From Atrina japonica (taxonomy: Eukaryota > Mollusca > Bivalvia > Pterioida > Pinnidae), in assembly GCA_030159075.1 (NCBI GenBank), contig BROG01000375.1, positions 1 to 64,000 of the forward strand: a DNA stretch of 64,000 bases. The letters run 5' to 3'. Below the pieces are notes generated by a model. That model had not been told where the DNA came from. It was given only the letters and a program-made list of their open reading frames with translations, and made no database searches. Each line of letters starts with the position of its first letter. Position 1 is the first letter of the stretch. The translations under genes were made by a program, and so were the position numbers. Below are positions 52,077-61,000 of the stretch, one piece after another.

Positions 52077-55000
52077 ATTGTTGACAAGTTCCTTTATGCT
52101 ACATGTCCGTGCCGATGTGGTTACAATGGTGGATCTTTAAATTACTTCAATACATGTGATAGCCGTAGACATTTTAGTAAAACTTTATTTATGAAACGTG
52201 TTTTTAAGAGAATTGTATTAGCAATCGATGAACTTTTGATTTAAGCAATAATGAATCTAACTCGGAATCAGGAGATATACTACATGTTTTACATTTGGGC
52301 ATTTCAGGCATTTTGTATATGATCTGAGCATTTCATGACATCACCGATTTATGATAGGCGACCGAAAAAATTATTGTGCATTGATGTTTACAATATTAAC
52401 TTGCATAAATACGACAATTAAAAGTTGAAAATAGTATGAAATAAAATAAGATTTGTTGTTGTAAGTTTATTTATTTACATGTACAGTGAAACCTCGCTAT
52501 TACGGGGGTAAGACCACCTATCTAACTGACACAAAGTGGTCTGATTTGTGAGGTGGTCTCTTAAGTGAGGTGGTCTCCTAAGTGAGGTGGTCTCCTATGT
52601 GAGGTGGTTTGAAATGTGAGGTGGTTTCCTAAGTGAGGTGGTCTTTAAGTGAGGTCCCACTGTACATATATGTGTAAATGTTACTCAAGGGAGCTAACAA
52701 TGAAATGCCCACCACATCAAACTCGTTACAGTGACAAATTTGATATAACGTCATTCTTACATGGGAACAAACACAGTCTTTGTAAAGAGGGTTCACTGTA
52801 ATTTCTTCTGATTTCATGCTCGGCTTATGGAGGCATTGTATATTCTGCATGGTATAGGGTCTTAATCATTTAAATGTTTCACACTATAGCCAGCTTTCAA
52901 ACAACTATTGACAATGATCTCAGTGATTACATTACATAAAAATGTGGATAACTCCACCACCGAAAAAACTAAAAACAATACTACTCTTCCCTCAATAATG
53001 AATGAAACAGACCATATAATTTTGTGCACAGGTGTAATCAGCCATGGTGGGAAATATGATATAGACAACATTTGGACATAGACAAACATGAACAGTTGAA
53101 GATGAAGAATAAACACACAAAAGTCAACCTTGTAATACTTGTTTGTTACTTCAATATTGTGGATATAGGATCCAGAAGTCACATTGAAGTACACAAAATA
53201 ATGACAGGGATATAGGATCCAGAAGTCACATTGAAGTATAAAAAATACTGACAGGGATATAGGGTCCAGAAGTCACAGTGAGACATGACTGAAGTATACA
53301 AAATACTGACAGGGATATAGGATCCAGAAGTCACAGTGAGACATGACTGAAGTATACAAAATACTGACAGGGATATAGGATCCAAAGTCACAGTGAGACA
53401 TGACTGAAGTATACAAAATACTGACAGGGATATAGGATCCAGAAGTCACAGTGAGACATGACTGAAGTATACAAAATACTGACAGGGATATAGGATCCAA
53501 AAGTCACAGTGAGACATGACTGAAGTATACAAAATACTGACAGGGATATAGGATCCAGAAGTCACAGTGAGACATGACTGAAGTATACAAAATACTGACA
53601 GGGATATAGGATCCAGAAGTCACAGTGAGACATGACTGAAGTATACAAAATACTGACAGGATATAGGATCCAGAAGTCACAGTGAGACATGACTGAAGTA
53701 TACAAAATACTGACAGGGATATAGGATCCAGAAGTCACAGTGAGACATGACTGAAGTATACAAAATACTGACAGGATATAGGATCCAGAAGTCACAGTGG
53801 GACAAGATTGAAGTAAACAAAATACTGACAGGGATATAGGATCCAGAAGTCACATTAAAGTATACAAAATACTGACAGGGATATAGGATCCAAAAGTCAC
53901 AGTGGGACATGATTGAAGTATACAAAATAATGACAGGGATATAGGATCCAGATGTCACATTGAAGTATACAAAATACTGTCAGGGATATAGGGTCCAGAA
54001 GTCACAGTGGGACATGATTGAAATATACAAAATACTGACAGGGATATAGAATCCAGATGTCACATTGAAGTACACAAAATACTGGCAGGGATAAGGGATC
54101 CAGAAGTCACATTGAAGTACACAAAATACTGACAGGGATATAGGATCCAGAAGTCACAGTGAGACTATATAAACTATGTCAGAATATCAATACATGTAGA
54201 AATTTAAGTCAAGAAATAGGTTAAATATGAGGCAGAACTACTTTACCAACAGAATGATCGATATATGGAATAACTCATCATATAATATTGTCAATGCTCA
54301 AACAGTCGAATAGTTTTGAAGGAAAATTAGACAAATTGTGGAGTGAACTTCCAGTTCTGTATGACTATCACCACTGCTTCATCAGATCATAATTACTGAC
54401 AAGTTAGAGTCGAATAGAAAGAAGTGGACTTCCCCATAGGAAAAAGACTTACATACATTATTATTATCATGATTTTCATTACAGCAAAACCTGCTTTAAT
54501 TACCACCTGTGTATAAAGTCCACCTGGTCATAAAGACTGTTTTTGCTGTCCCCAATTGTACCATTTGTGTACAAATCAACCTTCATATAAATACCACCTC
54601 CCTATAACAACTGGTTTTGTTGTGTCCATAAGGGGGTCTTTATATACAAGTTACACAGTATAATCATTTCTATCATTATTTCTACTATTGTTATCATTAA
54701 CAATTACTTAAACATTTACACAGAAATAAGGAAAAAACACAAAAGAATTAATTTATTCCATGCAATCAGGAACTATAAAAACTGTCTCGGCAGAAATCAA
54801 GACTGGATGTGCTTTATCTATCTAAACAATCAAAAGAAATAAAATGCTCAAATGAGCCTGAATCGCTAACCTGACTTAATGTATTCCTACATTTTATTTA
54901 TAGTAGCACAGAACAAGAATTGTGTACTGTTCCTGGACGAGTCAAAATGGTACGGTGATGAGTAGTTTGATTTCGCTGTTTCAGAGAAGAAGATTTTGTT

Positions 55001-58000
55001 GAAATGTCAAACATATGGATGGACAACCAATACATGATGATGGCAGTAGCTCACCAAAACCTTCAGGTCAGGTGATTTAAAACAAACAAACAAAAAATGA
55101 GAGAAAATCTTACTCTTTCCCATAGTTCTAATTTCTTCAGGAAGTTGAGAACAAGTTCATGAGCCTTCAGTTTGTCATTTAATTGGTTGATGATGATTAA
55201 CGAGGCTGTACTGCTGACAGTATCTGCAATGAAATATGTTAATACGTAAGTGAAGCAAGCTCTTTAAAGGATAGAAATACATTGATGTGCCCTGCAATGG
55301 CTACATATGTACCATAAAATCAAAAGGTTTGAATGGCCTCAATAGCGTTGAACAGATGCAGTCTAGAAAAACTTTTCATCTGGTAAAATTAAGTCGACTT
55401 GTAGTTGTATCTGTAGTTAGAGTGACAACACATAGGCTTATATACCATAACAACATTCACAGTACAGATTATTTTACAGTATCAAGCCATTTAGCAAATA
55501 CACACTTCAAGTGTCACACCTGATTAAGCATAACTGCAAATTACACTAACTTTCTGATAGTACATGTACAGCAATGGATTCTAATTTTCAAATTCTTGAT
55601 AACTTTAAGATCAGCGATAGGCCTATATAAAGCCTGACAATGGCTTCATATAGGTCTCATCACTGAACAGATCATTACATGCCGATATATCAACACCATA
55701 CCACTTAAGATTCAAGATATTGAAAATAATGTTTCACATACTGGAATTGCACTGATATAATAGATACAGTCACTTGTCAAAAGTTTAAAGACATTATCTT
55801 TTTGTACTATATATTTCAAATAAAACAAGATTTTTCCAAAAAAATATTGTGAAGCCATTTTTTATTTCATTTCAATAGGATTTTCACTGTTAAACAGAGA
55901 ATTGGATAGTTTTATTACATATTTTTATTTCAATTTTCCAAATTAGAAATTAAAAAATTCATCAATTTAAACAGAAAGTTTAATTTTTGTGATGAAAATT
56001 CCTTCTTTGTGTAAGTAAAATTTAATTTTTGCCTTTTATTTAAATTTTTATATTTTTGAAATAACAAATTAGAAAATTGCATCCAAATAATCAATGAAAC
56101 TTGGAAACATTCTCTATTTAAGAATAATATATAATTAACTTGGCTTGAAAATATTTTGGTTCTATGAAAAATAAAAGCAATGTAGTTTTAATTTCTCAAA
56201 AAAGTATATGTAGTCGACAAAAACAAGAGAGAGAAGGTGAGATTACACTGACAAAAATCAGGGCAGGAATTCGGCCTAAATTCAACTTAGAGAAAAATCA
56301 ATTTTTCATTAATTTTTTTTCAACAATTTCATTATGGAATGCAACATTTTGACCGCTTTTAAGTATTTATCTTCAGATTGTACACAATTACGCCAGCGAC
56401 CTCAATCCTTAATTCCCCTTGCTGAAATTGTTAAACAATATCTGTAGTGTCCATAACACATTTCTAAAACATTCCAAACTTCAAAGATTGCTGCCCAATT
56501 TTTATCAGTTAAAGATCACTTTCCAGTGAACATAACTTGTAGTGTCCTGAAAGTCTGAATGAAAACTTCAACTTCACAGCGGGGTTGCCAAGATAAGGGG
56601 ATGAAATATATTTTTATTATGCAGTTTTTGACACTCTCTTGAATCCGTTTTCGTAACTTAAAAGACAACTGTCACTTGGTTATGTACACAGTGCATTACA
56701 CTCAGTCACAAGTTCTATTAAGTGTAATAACAAATGGGTTTTTGAATAGGCCCCTAGATTATCCAATGCCAATTAGGTAACCTATCGGTAATTTTACTTT
56801 CCAGGACAACTTTTTACTTTCCTGATTGAAAAAGTCTTAGTTATAGTGCACTATATTGCTTCCAAACTGTAGAAATGGTGTGAAGGATCGCAAAACTGCA
56901 TGATCCATATATACCACTGAACGATAAAACATTCAACGCTATAAAAATCCTTGTTTATACTCTGCACTAAAATTGAAAACAACATATTTTACGTGAGACT
57001 TGCAAAAATTTGAGTGTTCACCCAGGAAATAGGTCATGGTTTTAGATTGAAAATGGCCCCTACTAGTGTAAATTGAAAAGCCTGAGTTGTGTGATGAATC
57101 TCTACCAAAAGTCTACATTTTACGACTCTTTAGTCATCACCGATATAACCATAGCTCAAAGGCTTGTGTTTGTCAAGTAACATTAAGACCCCAGGGTGAC
57201 CCCAGGGTTGGATTCCCAGTCAGGATGTTATTGAGAACCTAGAGAATTCTCAGTCGGGGATATAATTTAGACCCTAAGGTTTGATTCCCACTTGGGATAT
57301 AATTTAGACCCTAGGGTTTGATTCCCAATCGGGATATAATTTAGACCCTAATAGACAGCTAATTCTGTGAGAAAGTTTGCCAATTTCCTTGCAGATAGCC
57401 TGTGGTCTCTTCCTAGGTACATTGTAACAGGTTTACTCCACCATTAAAACCTGACACCACCGTATAACTGAAAATTTGTTGAATTTTAACAGAATTGACA
57501 ACATGTAACAATTTGTTCCATTGTTTTTATAGTATGTAGGTATGGTACATTAAAGAACCTTGTCACAATGGCACAAGTCCATAGAACAGGTCCAAATTTG
57601 TGCTCATCACCTATATCTGCTCAGGTCTCATTATAGCTGAATGTTCATAGGACATAAAACAAAAAAAAAACAAAAAACATACAAACAATTAAATCATCAC
57701 CTTGACGAGATTCAGCCCATCTTGGATCCGACTGCGAGTAATCATCAATGAGAAATTTATCTAAGTTTACGACCACCTGATCCAAGTCGGATACCGTATT
57801 TGAGGTCGCTGGGAACAACTCCTCGACAGTTTTCTGGGCCATTTCCTGAAAGAGTAAAAATAAAAAGGATTGAAAATAAGAATGTGTGATGACTCAAGTG
57901 ATGAGTGCTGGCAGTGGTCTAATGAGCAAAAGACTCCTGGTTTGATTTCCAACTAAAACATGAATTATCATGTTGCCTCTGAAGTCAATTAAAACATCCC

Positions 58001-61000
58001 TTATCTGTTGGTCTTTTACTTAACACATTGCCTCTCAAGGCTATTAAAACATGCCCTCCCTGTTGGTCTTTAAATTATCACATTGCCTCTCAAGCCAGTT
58101 AGAGCATACCCATCTCCACTGGTCTTTTTACTTATCACATTGTCTCTCAAGGCAATTAAAACATGCCCTCCTGTTTGGTCTTTAACTCATAACATTGCCT
58201 CTAAAAGCAGTTACAGCACACCCTAGCTGTTGATTTTTTTACTTACCACAGTGCCTCTGAAGGCAGCTAAACCATGCCTTATCATGTTGCCTCTGAATGC
58301 AATTAAAACATGCCTTATCAGTTGTTCATTAACTTACCACATTGCCTCTCAATGCTGCTAAAAATGCCCCTTTCAATTGGTCTGTTCGGTCCTCACTTAT
58401 TGACAATTCTTGGATTTTGGCATTACTAGCAGCAAGTGCAGACTGAAAGTAAAATTGTGTACCATGAAAGTTAATTACTATAGAAGACTACACATCTATT
58501 GTGCTATGGGAACAAATAGATACTGATCTTTATCAACATATGTACTTTTCTTCATTCATTTCTTATATTACACTTAGTGTTTCTTATACCTCCCATTCCA
58601 AGATAAATCAATATATGTAGGTTATGGTTTAAGTGTTATTCTCAGAGGAGTTTCTGGGTTATTTGAAAGCCAAAAGACCAAAAATTTATTTTAAAAACGT
58701 AAATTTCTGTGAAAATGACATTTTGACCTTACCTGACAATATGTGAAGGAGCACCTTTAGGGAGAAATTCTCCTGTTCCCAGTCTAACTTAAGCACCTTT
58801 AGGGAGAAATTCTCTCATACCCAGTTTATCTTGGGCACCTTTATGGAGAAATGCTCCCATACCCAATTTATCTAGGGCATCTTTAGGGAGAAATTCTACC
58901 ATACCCAGTTTATCTTGAGCACCTTTAGGGAGAAATTCTCCTGTACCTAGTTTATCTTGAGCACCCTTAAAGAGAAATTCTACCATATCCAGTTTATCTT
59001 GAGCACGTTTAGGGAGAAATTCTCCCATACCCGGTTTATCTTGAGCACCTTTAGGGAGAAATTCTCCCATACCTAGTTTATCTTGATAACCTTTACAGAG
59101 AAATTCTACCATACCCAGTTTATCTTAAGCACCTTTAAGGAGAAATTTTCCCACACCCAGTTTATCTTGAGCACCTTTAGGGAGAAATTCCCCCATATCC
59201 AGTTTATCTTGAGCACCTTTTGGGAGAAATTTTCCCGGACCCAGTTTATCTTGAGCACCTTTTGGAAGAAAATCTTTCATACCCAATTTATCTTAAGCAC
59301 TATTTAGGAAAAGTTCTTCTGTACCTATATTATCTTGTGCACCTTTTGGAAGAAATTTTCATACCCAGTTTATCTTAAGCACCATTTTGGAAAAATTTTC
59401 CCATACCCAGAACATTTGTTTCAAATCTACATAATTTATGTTTGTCTGTTTTTCTGGTGATCCACAGCATATCAAATGTTTTGTTTATGTGATGGCAGAG
59501 GACTTTTCTAAAGTAAAAGGAGATAATCTAGTCAGAGTTATAAAAAATCGGAAGTAAGAATCTACATGACGTACCATATCAGCATCAATTACATCCTGTA
59601 CCTGACTTTCGTCCAATATACTGAAAATAAACATAAACTTCACAATTAATATTTGTCAGGTACTACGACATACAGAAATTGATACATATTTTATATAATT
59701 GTTATCTATTATTGGTTTTTAACAACAAAACTTTAGAAATAAAACTTTTTAGATAAACATACATTGTAGTTATCTAAAGTGATTTATGACTCTCTTTTGT
59801 CCATCATTTATTGATAGTCTGTTATTCTGTTCAGACTCAAGTTTTTACTATTAGCTTCAGCACCACGTTTCATTGTTTGTTTTTCATCCTGCCAAGAATT
59901 TTCACTTATGTGGAGATGTCACCAGTTTTAGTGCCTAAAATTTTGACCTGTGTGACTGACTGCCGCCAATAATGTGAGAGTTTTTCTATGTGCCAAGCCT
60001 ACTGTAACACCGGACCTCAATTTTAAGTCTCATCCCAAATACCTGCTACTTTCACTTTGTATGCCAAGTGTTTGATGGAGGAACAGTTACTACCATTTAT
60101 TCTAAGCGTTTGGTGGAGGAACAGTTACTACCATTTATGCTAAGCGTTTGGTGGAGGAACAGTTACTTCCATTTATGTCCAGCATTTAGTGGAGGAACAG
60201 TTACTACCATTTATGTCCAGCATTTAGTGGAGGAACAGTTACTACCATTTATGTCCAGCATTTGGTGGAGGAACAGTTACTCCCATTTATGCCCAGCGGT
60301 TGGTTGAGGAACAGTTACTACCATTTATGTCCAGCATTTGGTAGAGGAACAGTTACTACCATTTATGCCAAGCGTTTGGTGGAGGAACAGTTACTACCAT
60401 TTATGCCCAGCGTTTGGTAGAGGAACAGTTACTACCATTTATGCCCAGCGTTTGGTGGAGGCACAGTTACTACCGTTTATGCCCAGCGTTTGGTGTAGGC
60501 AGAGTTACTATCATTTATACCTAGCATTTGGTGGAGGAACAGTTACTACCATTTATGCCCAGCATTTGGTGTAGGCATAGTTACTATCATTTATGCCCAG
60601 CATTTGGTGGAGGAACAGTTACTATCATTTATGCACAGCATTTGGTGGAGGAACAGTTACTATCATTTATGCCCAGCATTTGGTGTAGGCATAGTTACTA
60701 TCATTTATGCCAAGCGTTTGGCAGAGGAACAGTTACTACCATTTATGCCCAGCATTTAGTGGAGGAACAGTTACTACCATTTATGCCCAGCATTTGGTAG
60801 AGGGACAGTTACTAACATTTATGCCAAGCGTTTGATAGAGGAACAGTTACTATCATTTATGCCCAGCATTTGGTGGAGGAACAGTTACTATCATTTATGC
60901 CAAGCGTTTGGTAGAGGAACAGTTACTACCATTTATGCCCAGCATTTGGTGTAAGCATAGTTACTATCATTTATGCCCAGCATTTGGTGGAGGAACAGTT

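Noticed and set aside
57900..57955. tRNA gene near the exon 5 acceptor
   Set aside because: Only weak A- and B-box-like text and no cloverleaf; at most a SINE head remnant.
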